The notes: generated by a model not told the origin, from the sequence alone. A DNA stretch of 11,791 nt from an uncultured Oscillibacter sp. (GCF_910579365.1 NZ_CAJTUX010000077.1:1-11791), one strand, 5' to 3'; positions 1 through 6,805 are shown, numbered from the stretch's first letter. Numbers and translations are program-made.

Positions 1-932
1 GCGGTTTTGCAGTCACAGGCGGCAAGGCAGCGGTCGCAGCGGGTAATTTTCGGCTGCGTCCCCTCCTCCACCCGCCGGATCAGCGGGCTTTGCAGGGCCC
101 GGCCCGGCATGCCCACGGGACTTTGGACAATGGTGATGTCTTCCGCCCTCGCGTCCAGCAGGGCCTGCTTATAGGCGGGGCTGGCGTCGCATTCCTCCGT
201 GGCGATGAAGCGGGTGGCAAACTGGCCTCCCGCCGCGCCCTGGTCCATACAGCGGCGCAGCTCCGCGCCGTTCCGCACGCCCCCGGCGGCGAAGACCGGA
301 ATGTCCCGCCCATACTTCTCCCGGAAGGGGGCCAGGGCTTCCAGCACCTCTTCCAGCAGGGCGGACAGAAGCCTGGGCCGTCCCGCCTGGGCCTCCCGGG
401 CCTCCTCGGGGGAGAAACCCAGGTGCCCTCCGGCCAGGGGGCCCTCCAGGACCACAAAGTCCGGGACCCGGCCATAGCGCCGGTCCCACAGCCTGCAGAT
501 CAGGGCGGCGGAGCGGCCTCCGCTGACCACCGGGGCCAGGGCCGCGGCGTCGTTTTCCACCTCCGCCGCCAGGCCGGGCAAATCCTTGGGCAGACCCGCG
601 CCGCAGACCACCGCGTCCACGCCTGTCCGCAAGGCGGTGCGCACGCTGTCGGCGTACTGGGCGGCGGCCACCATAACATTTACAGCCACAAGGCCCGCGC
701 CCTTCGCCAGCTCCTTTGCCCGTCCCACCTGACGGGCCAGGGCCCGGAGATTGGCCTCCCGGGCGTTCTCCCGGAAATCCGGCTCCCGAAACCCGCAGAA
801 GGCGGCGGAGAGGGTCCCCATTCCGCCGTTGGCGGCGACGGCCCCCGCCAGCCTTTCCAGGCTCACGCCAATGCCCATGCCGCCCTGCACGATGGGAAGG
901 GGCAGGGTCTTCCCCCGGATGCTTACCGCCAT
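1..932 (-). CDS. FabK/nitronate monooxygenase-family flavin oxidoreductase with C-terminal cysteine cluster, 3' end cut by window
   Basis: Reading the reverse strand gives 310 open codons from ATG at 932 to the window edge, with no stop, so the C-terminus is missing. The protein is a TIM-barrel FMN enzyme of the FabK/2-nitropropane dioxygenase (YrpB-like) family. It has QGGM near residues 16-19, a GGH motif with the likely catalytic His at about 170, and the FMN-phosphate loop AAGGV at 215-219. After the barrel, residues 299-308 carry four cysteines (C-x2-C-x3-C-x-C), which the adjacent FabK lacks. The start overlaps the end of fabK by 10 nt and is preceded by AGGTGG at 7 nt, so it is co-translated with fabK. 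It could be an alternative enoyl-ACP reductase, a nitronate monooxygenase or another NAD(P)H:flavin oxidoreductase; sequence alone does not decide. Family assignment is firm, substrate is not. Confidence 0.88.
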   Translation of the reverse strand, partial: MAVSIRGKTLPLPIVQGGMGIGVSLERLAGAVAANGGMGTLSAAFCGFREPDFRENAREANLRALARQVGRAKELAKGAGLVAVNVMVAAAQYADSVRTALRTGVDAVVCGAGLPKDLPGLAAEVENDAAALAPVVSGGRSAALICRLWDRRYGRVPDFVVLEGPLAGGHLGFSPEEAREAQAGRPRLLSALLEEVLEALAPFREKYGRDIPVFAAGGVRNGAELRRCMDQGAAGGQFATRFIATEECDASPAYKQALLDARAEDITIVQSPVGMPGRALQSPLIRRVEEGTQPKITRCDRCLAACDCKT

Positions 933-1861
933 TCCCGTTCCACCTGTTCCAAAGCGGCCTTTCCGCCGTGATACAGCTCCTCGAAAATCTGCCGCAGGGG
1001 CCGGATCTCGCGAACCATACCGGCCGCCTGACCCATCATGACGCTGCCGCGCTCCACGTCGCCCTCCAGCACGGCCCGGCGCAATCCCCCCAGGGTGACG
1101 GTCTCCAGTTCTTCCAGGGTCGCGCCCCGTTTCTCCAGGGCCAGATACTCCCGGGCCATCTTGTTTTTCAGCACCCGCACCGGCCCGCCGATGGAGCGGC
1201 CCGTGACGGTGGTGTCGCTGTCCTTGGCCTTCAAGACGGCCTGCTTGTAATTCTCATGGACGGGGCACTCCTCGCTGGCCAGCAGGCAGGTGCCCACCTG
1301 GACGCCGCAGGCCCCCAGGGCCAGGGCCGCCGCCATCTGCCGCCCGCCGGCGATGCCTCCGGCGGCGATGACGGGCACGTCCACCGCGTCGATAACCTGG
1401 GGCACCAGGGCCATGGTGGTCATCTCTCCCACGTGGCCCCCGGACTCCGTGCCCTCGGCGATGAAGGCGTCCACGCCATAGCGGCTCAGGCGCTTGGCCA
1501 GCACCGCCGCCGCCACCACGGGGATCACGGTGATTCCGGCCTCCTTCCAGGCGGGGATAAACTGCCCCGGATTCCCCGCGCCGGTGGTCACCACCTGGAC
1601 GCCCTCGTCCAGAATCAGCTGGGCGATCTCGGCAGCATAGGGGTTCATCAGCATCAGATTGACGCCAAAGGGCTTACCGGTCCGTTCCCTGGCCCGGCGT
1701 ATCTCGCTTCGGACCCGGTCCGTGTCCCAGGCTCCGGTGGCGATCATGCCCAAAGCCCCGGCGTTGGAGCAGGCGGCGGCGAACTCGCCGGTGGCGATGT
1801 TGGCCATGCCGCCCTGGATAATGGGGAACTCCGTCCCCAGGATTTCATTCAGCTTTCTCAC
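923..1861 (-). CDS. fabK: Enoyl-[acyl-carrier-protein] reductase II (FMN-dependent)
   Basis: FabK catalyses the last step of each elongation cycle, reducing trans-2-enoyl-ACP with NAD(P)H through FMN in the cytoplasm; the family is known to be insensitive to triclosan. The 312-residue protein has QGGM at 16-19, ESGGHVG with the catalytic-type His at 143 (His144 in the pneumococcal enzyme), and the phosphate-binding loop AAGGI at 166-170. The reading frame is open five codons further, to a GTG at 1876, but a GAGGAGG ribosome site at 1868-1874 lies inside that extension. It sits 6 nt before the GTG at 1861, so I choose 1861, giving an N-terminus MRKLNEILG that fits the family. It follows fabH by 11 nt and overlaps the next flavoprotein gene by 10 nt. 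No FabI is visible in the window, so this is the probable main enoyl reductase. Confidence 0.93.
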   Translation of the reverse strand: MRKLNEILGTEFPIIQGGMANIATGEFAAACSNAGALGMIATGAWDTDRVRSEIRRARERTGKPFGVNLMLMNPYAAEIAQLILDEGVQVVTTGAGNPGQFIPAWKEAGITVIPVVAAAVLAKRLSRYGVDAFIAEGTESGGHVGEMTTMALVPQVIDAVDVPVIAAGGIAGGRQMAAALALGACGVQVGTCLLASEECPVHENYKQAVLKAKDSDTTVTGRSIGGPVRVLKNKMAREYLALEKRGATLEELETVTLGGLRRAVLEGDVERGSVMMGQAAGMVREIRPLRQIFEELYHGGKAALEQVEREWR

Positions 1862-1867
1862 GGGCTT

Positions 1868-1874
1868 CCTCCTC
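1868..1874 (-). promoter_or_regulatory. Ribosome binding site deciding the fabK start
   Basis: The reverse strand reads GAGGAGG here, 6 nt before GTG at 1861. It overlaps the fabH TGA (1875-1873), so ribosomes ending fabH release onto the fabK initiation site. It argues against the upstream in-frame GTG at 1876. Confidence 0.75.
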
Positions 1875-2823
1875 ACGCGAATTCGATCAAACAGCCGCCC
1901 CAGGTCAGGCCGCCGCCGAAGCCCACAACCAGCACACGGCTGCCAGGGCCCACTCTTCCCCGCTCGTGCAGCTCGCTGAGGACCAGGGGAATGCTGGCGG
2001 CAGAGGTGTTTCCGTACTCCGCGATGTTTTTATAGTACTTTTCCGGCGGGATGCGGTACTTCCGCACCGCCAGGTCGATGATCCGGGCGTTGGCCTGGTG
2101 GAAAACGAAAAAATCCACGTCCTCCACCGTCCGCCCGGTCTTTCGCAGCACCTGGTCCACGCACCAGGGCACCGCCTCTACGGCGAATTTGAAGACCCGC
2201 GTCCCCTCCATGGAGATCCGGCTCCGCTCCCCGGTCTCCGCGCCGGGGACCCGCAGCAGCTCTCCGTTCCCGTGGCAGCCCGTCACGGCGGCGATGGAGG
2301 GCCAGCCCTCCCGGCACTCCACCACGGCGGCGCCGGCTCCGTCGCCGAAGAGGATACAGGTGCCCCGGTCCTCCCAGTTGATGAGGCGGCTCAGATTTTC
2401 CGCCCCCACCACCAGGCCGAATTTCCGGCTGGAGGCGTTCAAAAGGCACTCCATGGTATGCAGGGCGAAGAGGAAGCCAGTGCAGGCGGCGTTCAGGTCA
2501 AAGCAGGGGATGTCCTCCGGAAGGCCCAGCTCCCCCTGGAGCGTACAGGCGGCGGCGGGCACCAGGGTCTCCGCCGACAGCGTGGCCACGATGCACGCGC
2601 CGATCTCCTCCGGCGCGACGCCGGCGCTCTCCAGCGCGCCCCGGGCGGCGGCGGCGGTGATGGCGGAAACAGGCTCCTCTTCGGTGCAGTAGCGGCGGGT
2701 CCGGATGCCCGTCCGGCTGGCGATCCACTGGTCTGTGGTGTCCACTATCCGCTCCAGGTCCCGGTTCGTCACCAGTCTGCCGGGCACGCCCCGGCCGGTC
2801 CCTCGAATCTTGATTCCGTTCAT
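1873..2823 (-). CDS. fabH: Beta-ketoacyl-ACP synthase III
   Basis: FabH starts fatty acid synthesis by condensing an acyl-CoA primer with malonyl-ACP. The 316-residue protein has family-typical length and the full thiolase-fold catalytic triad: Cys114 in NAACTGF, His242 in FHQANARI and Asn272 in YGNTSAASIP. The N-terminal DQWIASRTGIRTR segment and the C-terminal glycine-rich GFGGGLTWG segment are also typical. ATG at 2823 overlaps the accA stop as ATGA, and AGGAGG lies 4 nt upstream, inside accA. Primer preference (acetyl-CoA or branched-chain acyl-CoA) cannot be read from the sequence. Its place after the carboxylase genes differs from the common clostridial arrangement, where fabH leads the cluster. 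Confidence 0.96.
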   Translation of the reverse strand: MNGIKIRGTGRGVPGRLVTNRDLERIVDTTDQWIASRTGIRTRRYCTEEEPVSAITAAAARGALESAGVAPEEIGACIVATLSAETLVPAAACTLQGELGLPEDIPCFDLNAACTGFLFALHTMECLLNASSRKFGLVVGAENLSRLINWEDRGTCILFGDGAGAAVVECREGWPSIAAVTGCHGNGELLRVPGAETGERSRISMEGTRVFKFAVEAVPWCVDQVLRKTGRTVEDVDFFVFHQANARIIDLAVRKYRIPPEKYYKNIAEYGNTSAASIPLVLSELHERGRVGPGSRVLVVGFGGGLTWGGCLIEFA

Positions 2824-3632
2824 GACTCCTCCTTGAGGGGCTGGCCCATTTTCCTGAATTTCTGATACCGGGCCGCCGCGAGGCTCTGGCCGCTCTCCTT
2901 CAAAAGGGCCGCCAGATGACGGCTCAGGGCCCGGTCCACCTCCCGAAACGTCCCGGCGGGAAACCGGTGGGCGCCGCCCTCCGGCTCGGGGATCACGTCG
3001 TCCACCACGCCCAGCCCCAGCAGGTCCGGAGCGGTGAGCTTCATCAGCTCACAGGCCTCCCCGTGCCGTCCGGCGTCCCGCCAGAGGATGGAGGCGAAGC
3101 CCTCCGGGGACAAGATGGCGTACACCGCGTTTTCCAGCATCAGCACCCGGTCCGCCACGGCCAGGGCCAGGGCCCCGCCGCTGTTGCCCTCGCCGGTGAC
3201 GGCGGCGATGATGGGAACGGTGAGTCGGCTCATCTCAAAGAGGTTCCGGGCGATGGCCTCCCCCTGTCCCCTGGCCTCGGCCTCCAGGCCGGGATAGGCC
3301 CCGGAGGTGTCGATGAAGGTGAAGACGGGGCGGCGGAACTTCTCCGCCTGCTTCATCAGACGGAGGGCCTTGCGGTATCCCTCCGGCCCCGGCATGCCGA
3401 AATTGCAGCGGAGGCTCTCCTCCGCCGTTCTGCCCTTCCGGGTGCCGATGACGGTGACGGGACGGCCGTGATAGAGGGCGATCCCGCCCAGGATGGCCGG
3501 GTCCTCCCGGCAGAGGCGGTCGCCCTTTTGTTCAAAGAAATCCGTGAACAGCGCGCCGATATAGTCGCTGATATGGGGCCGCTGGGGGTGCCGGGCCACG
3601 GCAACCCGTTCCGCGGCGGTAAGTCCGCTCAT
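2820..3632 (-). CDS. accA: Acetyl-CoA carboxylase carboxyltransferase subunit alpha
   Basis: AccA pairs with AccD to move the carboxyl group from biotin to acetyl-CoA, giving malonyl-CoA. The 270-residue protein shows the crotonase-fold signatures: FIDTSGAYPG at 107-116 followed by EARGQGEAIA, and the oxyanion-hole GEGNSGGALALA at 147-158, then LSPEGFASILW. It is shorter than the about 319-residue E. coli protein, as is common in Gram-positive forms. The frame stays open upstream to 4385, but that extension lies wholly inside accD and is not AccA-like. ATG at 3632 overlaps the accD stop as ATGA and has GGGAGGG 5 nt upstream. Its own stop overlaps fabH, also as ATGA. Confidence 0.95.
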   Translation of the reverse strand: MSGLTAAERVAVARHPQRPHISDYIGALFTDFFEQKGDRLCREDPAILGGIALYHGRPVTVIGTRKGRTAEESLRCNFGMPGPEGYRKALRLMKQAEKFRRPVFTFIDTSGAYPGLEAEARGQGEAIARNLFEMSRLTVPIIAAVTGEGNSGGALALAVADRVLMLENAVYAILSPEGFASILWRDAGRHGEACELMKLTAPDLLGLGVVDDVIPEPEGGAHRFPAGTFREVDRALSRHLAALLKESGQSLAAARYQKFRKMGQPLKEES

Positions 3633-4483
3633 ACGCGCCCTCCCTTCTCGTGGAGCCGCAGCAGGCGGGACAGGGTGTCCCGCAGCTCGCTCCGGGGGAC
3701 CACCGCGTCCACAAAGCCGTGCTCCTCCTGGTACTCCGCCCGCTGAAAGCCCTCCGGCAGGGTCTCTCCGATGGTCTGCTGAATCACCCGGGGCCCGGCA
3801 AAGCCAATCAGCGCCCCGGGCTCCGCCAGGATGACGTCCCCCAGCGAGGCAAAGCTGGCGGTGACGCCGCCGGTGGTGGGGTCCGTCAGCACGGAGATAT
3901 ACAAAAGCCCCTTTTCCGAAAACCGGGCCAGGGCGGCGCTGGTCTTGGCCATCTGCATCAAGGAGAGAATCCCCTCCTGCATCCGGGCCCCGCCGCTGGC
4001 GGAAAAGAGAATCAGCGGCAGCCGGTTCTTCCCGGCGTACTCCACCGCCAGGGTGATTTTCTCCCCCACGGCGGCGCTCATGCTGCCGCACAGGTAGCGG
4101 CTGTCCAGCACGCCCACCACGCATTTCCGTCCGCCGATGGTCCCCGTGGCGGTGACGGCGGCCTCCGTGAGGCCGGTCTTCCGCTGGGCGGCGCGCTGCT
4201 TCTCCCGATAGCCGGGGAAGGACAGCGGATCGGCGGCGGGCAGCTTCTCGTTCAGTTCCCGGAAGCTGCCCGGGTCCAGAACGGTGCTGAGCCGGTAATA
4301 GGCCCCGATGGGGAAGTGATACCCGCAGAGGGGGCAGACGAAAAGGCCCTCCGCCACGTCCCCCCGCTGGCTCTCCCGGCCGCACTGGGGGCAGGCGGTC
4401 AGCCGGTCGCCGGGAATATAGTTGTCCCGGATGGCCTTCATGGCCAGCAGCCGGGCCCGGCGCTTGGCAAAGATGCCGTTCAT
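3629..4483 (-). CDS. accD: Acetyl-CoA carboxylase carboxyltransferase subunit beta (zinc-binding)
   Basis: AccD is the partner of AccA in the carboxyltransferase. The 284-residue protein carries the N-terminal zinc ribbon with Cys31, Cys34, Cys50 and Cys53 (CPQC and CPLC pairs), followed by the crotonase-type core with SGGARMQEG at 163-171, DPTTGGVTAS at 201-210 and IGFAGPRVIQQT at 226-237. The frame is open further upstream to 4564, but those residues overlap the accC end and are not family-like. ATG at 4483 starts MNGIFAKRR, matches the family N-terminus, and overlaps the accC stop as ATGA. The ribosome site (GCGGAGG) is almost touching the ATG, so initiation probably depends on coupling to accC. 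Confidence 0.95.
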   Translation of the reverse strand: MNGIFAKRRARLLAMKAIRDNYIPGDRLTACPQCGRESQRGDVAEGLFVCPLCGYHFPIGAYYRLSTVLDPGSFRELNEKLPAADPLSFPGYREKQRAAQRKTGLTEAAVTATGTIGGRKCVVGVLDSRYLCGSMSAAVGEKITLAVEYAGKNRLPLILFSASGGARMQEGILSLMQMAKTSAALARFSEKGLLYISVLTDPTTGGVTASFASLGDVILAEPGALIGFAGPRVIQQTIGETLPEGFQRAEYQEEHGFVDAVVPRSELRDTLSRLLRLHEKGGRV

Positions 4484-5865
4484 ACCTCCGCCTCTCTTTC
4501 CTCCACCCGGCGGCTGAAGTCCAGCAGCTCCGTCAGGTGCGCGTCCAAAAAGCCGGTGGTGCACCGGCCCCGGACAAACACGGGGTGAAACAAAATCTCA
4601 TAGGACAGCTCCGCGTTGGTGGGGAAGCCCTCCAGGGTGAATTCCTCCAGGCAGCGCCGGAGCTTGCGGATGGCCTCCAGCCGGGTGGACCCGTGGGCCA
4701 GGAGCTTGGCGGCCAGAGAGTCGTAATAGGGGGACATGGCGCAGCCGTTGTACAGGCAGGAGTCCACCCGGACCCCCGCGCCGCCGGGGAAGTGGAGAAA
4801 CTCCACCTTGCCGGGGCAGGGGCGGAAATCCTCCGCCGGGTCCTCGGCGTTGATGCGGCACTCCATGGCGCAGCCCCGGACCCGCACATCCTCCTGGGCG
4901 ATGTCCAGGGGCAGGCCGGAGGCAATCCGCAGCTGCTGGCGCACCAGGTCCACCCCAGTGACCAGCTCCGTGACGCCGTGCTCCACCTGAATGCGGGTGT
5001 TCATCTCCATGAAGTAGAACTTCTCCCCGTCCACCAGGAACTCCACGGTGCCCGCGCCCTCGTAGCCCACGGCCCGCGCCGCCTTCACGGCGGCCTGACC
5101 CATGGCCGCCCGGAGCTCCGGGCGGAGTCCCGGGGCGGGGGCCTCTTCCATAAGTTTCTGGTTCCGCCGCTGGACGGAGCAGTCCCGGTCCCCCAAGTGG
5201 ATGGTGCGGCCCTGCCGGTCCGCCAGAATCTGAACCTCCACATGCCGGGGATTCAGCACCAGCTTTTCCAGGTACATCTCCTCGCTTCCGAAACAGGCGG
5301 CGGCCTCCGCCCGGGCTTCGGCGTAAGCGGCGGGCAGGTCCTCCGCGCCGTCACAGCGGCGGATGCCCCGTCCCCCGCCTCCGGCGGAGGCCTTCAGCAA
5401 AACGGGGTAGCCCACTTCCTCCGCCGCCGCCAGAGCCTCCTCCACGGAGGCCACAGGGCCGTTGGAGCCCGGCGTTACCGGGACGCCCGCCGCCCGCATC
5501 AAGTCCCGGGCGGCGGATTTGGAGCCCGCTTTGCGAATCGCGTCTCCGGAGGGGCCGATGAAGGTCAGCCCCGCTTTCCCGCAGGCGTCGGCGAACTCCG
5601 GATTTTCCGACAGGAAGCCGTAGCCGGGATGAACGCCGTCGCAGCCAGTGGCCCGGGCCGCCGTCAGCAGCGCCGTCTGGTTCAGATAGCTGTCCGCCGC
5701 CCGGGCGGGACCGATGCACACCGATTCCGTGGCCAGCTGGACATGGAGGGCCTCGGCGTCCGCCTCGGAGTACGCGGCCACCGTCTCAATACCCAGCTCC
5801 CGGCAGGCCCGAAGAATCCGGAGGGCGATCTCCCCCCGGTTGGCGATCAGGACCCGCCTCAGCAT
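4480..5865 (-). CDS. accC: Acetyl-CoA carboxylase biotin carboxylase subunit
   Basis: AccC carboxylates the biotin on AccB using ATP and bicarbonate. At 461 residues it is of family length. The N-terminal domain opens with LIANRGEIALR. The ATP-grasp loop KASAGGGGRGIR spans 158-169. Metal and bicarbonate site residues Glu276, Glu287 and Arg291 (in EMNTRIQVEH) and the catalytic-type Arg337 (in CRINAEDP) fall within one residue of the E. coli numbering. A Gly replaces the usual Pro after IQVEH, a small change. The start ATG at 5865 overlaps the accB end by 7 nt (ATGCTGA). I see no clear ribosome site upstream of it, so translation probably relies on reinitiation after accB. The gene is followed directly by accD. 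Confidence 0.97.
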   Translation of the reverse strand: MLRRVLIANRGEIALRILRACRELGIETVAAYSEADAEALHVQLATESVCIGPARAADSYLNQTALLTAARATGCDGVHPGYGFLSENPEFADACGKAGLTFIGPSGDAIRKAGSKSAARDLMRAAGVPVTPGSNGPVASVEEALAAAEEVGYPVLLKASAGGGGRGIRRCDGAEDLPAAYAEARAEAAACFGSEEMYLEKLVLNPRHVEVQILADRQGRTIHLGDRDCSVQRRNQKLMEEAPAPGLRPELRAAMGQAAVKAARAVGYEGAGTVEFLVDGEKFYFMEMNTRIQVEHGVTELVTGVDLVRQQLRIASGLPLDIAQEDVRVRGCAMECRINAEDPAEDFRPCPGKVEFLHFPGGAGVRVDSCLYNGCAMSPYYDSLAAKLLAHGSTRLEAIRKLRRCLEEFTLEGFPTNAELSYEILFHPVFVRGRCTTGFLDAHLTELLDFSRRVEEREAEV

Positions 5866-6278
5866 GGCGTACAGCGCATCAGCGCCTCGCCGAAGGCCGC
5901 CAGCTGGCCGTTTTCCTTCAGCACCTCTTCAATCACGCCGTCGCAGGGGGCGGGGACCTCGATCATGGTCTTCATCGCCTCCAGCAGACAGACCGTCTGC
6001 CCCTTTTTCACCCGGTCCCCCGGGGAGACAAAGGGGGGCTTCTCCGGCGCCGGGGCGGCGTAAAACGTCCCCACCAGCGGAGCGGAAATCACGGTTCCTC
6101 CCTCTGCCCTGGGCGCGGCCTTCTCCGGGACGGAGGGCGCGGGGGCAGCCTCCGGAGCCCGGGTCCCGGAGACGCCTTTCCCCAATTCTATCGTAAAATC
6201 CCCCTGAGACAGCCGCAGCGTTTGCAGGCCGCTGGCGTCAAAGCGGGCCATCAGATCATAAATTTCCTGGTTGGTCAT
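5859..6278 (-). CDS. accB: Acetyl-CoA carboxylase biotin carboxyl carrier protein
   Basis: AccB carries the biotin that shuttles carboxyl groups between AccC and AccA/AccD. The 139-residue protein has a helical N-terminal segment (about 1-32), an Ala/Pro-rich linker (about 38-60) and a C-terminal biotinyl domain. The biotin-attachment motif is EAMKTM, so Lys103 is the expected biotinylated residue. SAPLVGTFY at 65-73 is a family hallmark, as is the thumb region after it. It ends with an unusual Cys pair (CTPC). ATG at 6278 has AAAGGA 6 nt upstream. A spacer of 135 nt separates it from acpP, the only sizeable gap in the operon. No fabZ lies between accB and accC, unlike many clostridial clusters. 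Confidence 0.96.
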   Translation of the reverse strand: MTNQEIYDLMARFDASGLQTLRLSQGDFTIELGKGVSGTRAPEAAPAPSVPEKAAPRAEGGTVISAPLVGTFYAAPAPEKPPFVSPGDRVKKGQTVCLLEAMKTMIEVPAPCDGVIEEVLKENGQLAAFGEALMRCTPC

Positions 6279-6335
6279 CGTCGTTCCTTTCCGCGCCCGG
6301 CCCCGCAGAGAAGCGGGACCTGCGCGCGCCTCCGG

Positions 6336-6355
6336 CGCGTCCCTTCCGGGACGCG
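6336..6355 (-). other. GC-rich hairpin with a GNRA-type loop in the acpP-accB spacer
   Basis: A perfect 8-bp stem (CGCGTCCC with GGGACGCG) closes a four-base loop. On the transcript the loop reads GGAA, which fits the GNRA class of very stable tetraloops. No U-run follows, so it does not look like a terminator; an mRNA end-protection or processing role is an inference. A weaker 5-bp hairpin (CCCGC with GCGGG) lies at 6302-6317, closer to accB. Confidence 0.5.
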
Positions 6356-6366
6356 GCTGTTACGGC

Positions 6367-6385
6367 AAAACGGCGCCGGAGGCGC
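6367..6385 (-). terminator. Possible weak terminator/attenuator after acpP
   Basis: On the transcript GCGCC-TCC-GGCGC forms a 5-bp, three-base-loop hairpin (6373-6385), followed after CG by only four U (6370-6367). This is too weak for full termination but could lower accB and downstream expression relative to acpP. The 13 bases of the stem are the exact reverse complement of 6326-6338, so an alternative long-range pairing exists. Speculative. Confidence 0.3.
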
Positions 6386-6388
6386 TGG

Positions 6389-6411
6389 CGGAGGGGTTCC
6401 CCGTTCCTCCG
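6389..6411 (-). other. Hairpin directly after the acpP stop codon
   Basis: CGGAGG (6389-6394) pairs with CCTCCG (6406-6411) around an 11-base loop that itself contains GGGG and CCCC runs. It begins 3 nt past the acpP stop. No U-run follows. It may protect the acpP 3' end, or be chance in GC-rich DNA. Confidence 0.35.
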
Positions 6412-6413
6412 GC

Positions 6414-6641
6414 TTACTTATGTTCCTCCAGATACTTCATAATGTCGCCCACGGTCTTCAGTCCGGCGACGTCCGCGTCGTCGATGGTAACGCCGCAGGC
6501 CTCCTCCAGCGCCATCACCAGCTCCACCGCGGCCAGGGAGTCCGCCCCCAGATCATCGGACAAGGACGCCTCCGGCGTCACCTGCTCCGCCTCACAGCCC
6601 AAGGTCTCCACAATGATATCGCGCACGTTCTCGAAGTTCAT
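6414..6641 (-). CDS. acpP: Acyl carrier protein
   Basis: AcpP holds growing acyl chains on a 4'-phosphopantetheine arm and is the substrate carrier for FabH and FabK encoded downstream. The 75-residue acidic protein has the family length and the attachment motif GADSL, with Ser35 as the modified residue. This is followed by the acidic recognition helix (AAVELVMALEE) and the C-terminal TVGDIMKYLEEH. ATG at 6641 has AAGGAG 9 nt upstream. It is the promoter-proximal gene, and a structured 135-nt spacer separates it from accB. This could allow higher AcpP output than the rest of the operon, which fits the usual high cellular demand for the carrier (inference). Confidence 0.97.
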   Translation of the reverse strand: MNFENVRDIIVETLGCEAEQVTPEASLSDDLGADSLAAVELVMALEEACGVTIDDADVAGLKTVGDIMKYLEEHK

Positions 6642-6677
6642 ATTCGCGTTCTCCTTGTTTTTCGAAATATCAACTAT

Positions 6678-6702
6678 TTTAACTAAAAATATTTAATTAA
6701 AA
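6678..6702. repeat. Two near-identical palindromic 11-mers in the acpP leader (candidate operator)
   Basis: TTTAACTAAAA (6678-6688) and TTTAATTAAAA (6692-6702) differ at one base and start 14 bp apart. The second contains the perfect palindrome TTTAATTAAA. They lie just downstream of the acpP -10 element, across the expected transcription start, where a repressor would block transcription. They do not clearly match the FapR or FabT consensus as I know them. The region is very AT-rich, so chance similarity is possible. Confidence 0.35.
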
Positions 6703-6713
6703 TAATTGAACAT

Positions 6714-6742
6714 ATTTTACACAGGCGCTCCCCGGTTGTCAA
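6714..6742 (-). promoter_or_regulatory. Promoter of the acpP-acc-fab operon
   Basis: On the minus strand a perfect -35 TTGACA (6742-6737) and a -10 TAAAAT (6719-6714) are separated by exactly 17 nt. The expected start is near 6707, giving a leader of about 65 nt that is strikingly AT-rich. This is a standard sigma-A type promoter and the best one in the window. Confidence 0.85.
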
Positions 6743-6788
6743 GGAAAATTTTCACGGTTTGGCCCTTCCCTTTTTTGTGGATATCTTA

Positions 6789-6794
6789 TATAAT
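6789..6794 (+). promoter_or_regulatory. -10 element of the trkA-trkH promoter
   Basis: A perfect TATAAT lies 50 nt before the trkA ATG. The base run 17 nt upstream (TTCCCT, 6766-6771) is a poor -35, so the promoter may be weak or need an activator. Transcription would begin near 6801. Confidence 0.55.
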
Positions 6795-6805
6795 CAGGGT
6801 ATTCT

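Noticed and set aside
716..2035. 439-codon plus-strand ORF opposite fabK and part of fabH
   Set aside because: Antisense shadow of recognised genes, with no domain signature.
2820..4385. Possible AccD-AccA fusion from a 521-codon open frame
   Set aside because: The first 251 codons are a different frame of accD and do not encode AccD. The real AccD frame ends at an ATGA overlap, so the two subunits are separate proteins.
4537..6063. 508-codon plus-strand ORF opposite accC and accB
   Set aside because: It lies opposite two unmistakable genes. Its translation is rich in Gly, Ala, His and Pro with no family resemblance, as expected for the antisense of GC-rich coding DNA.
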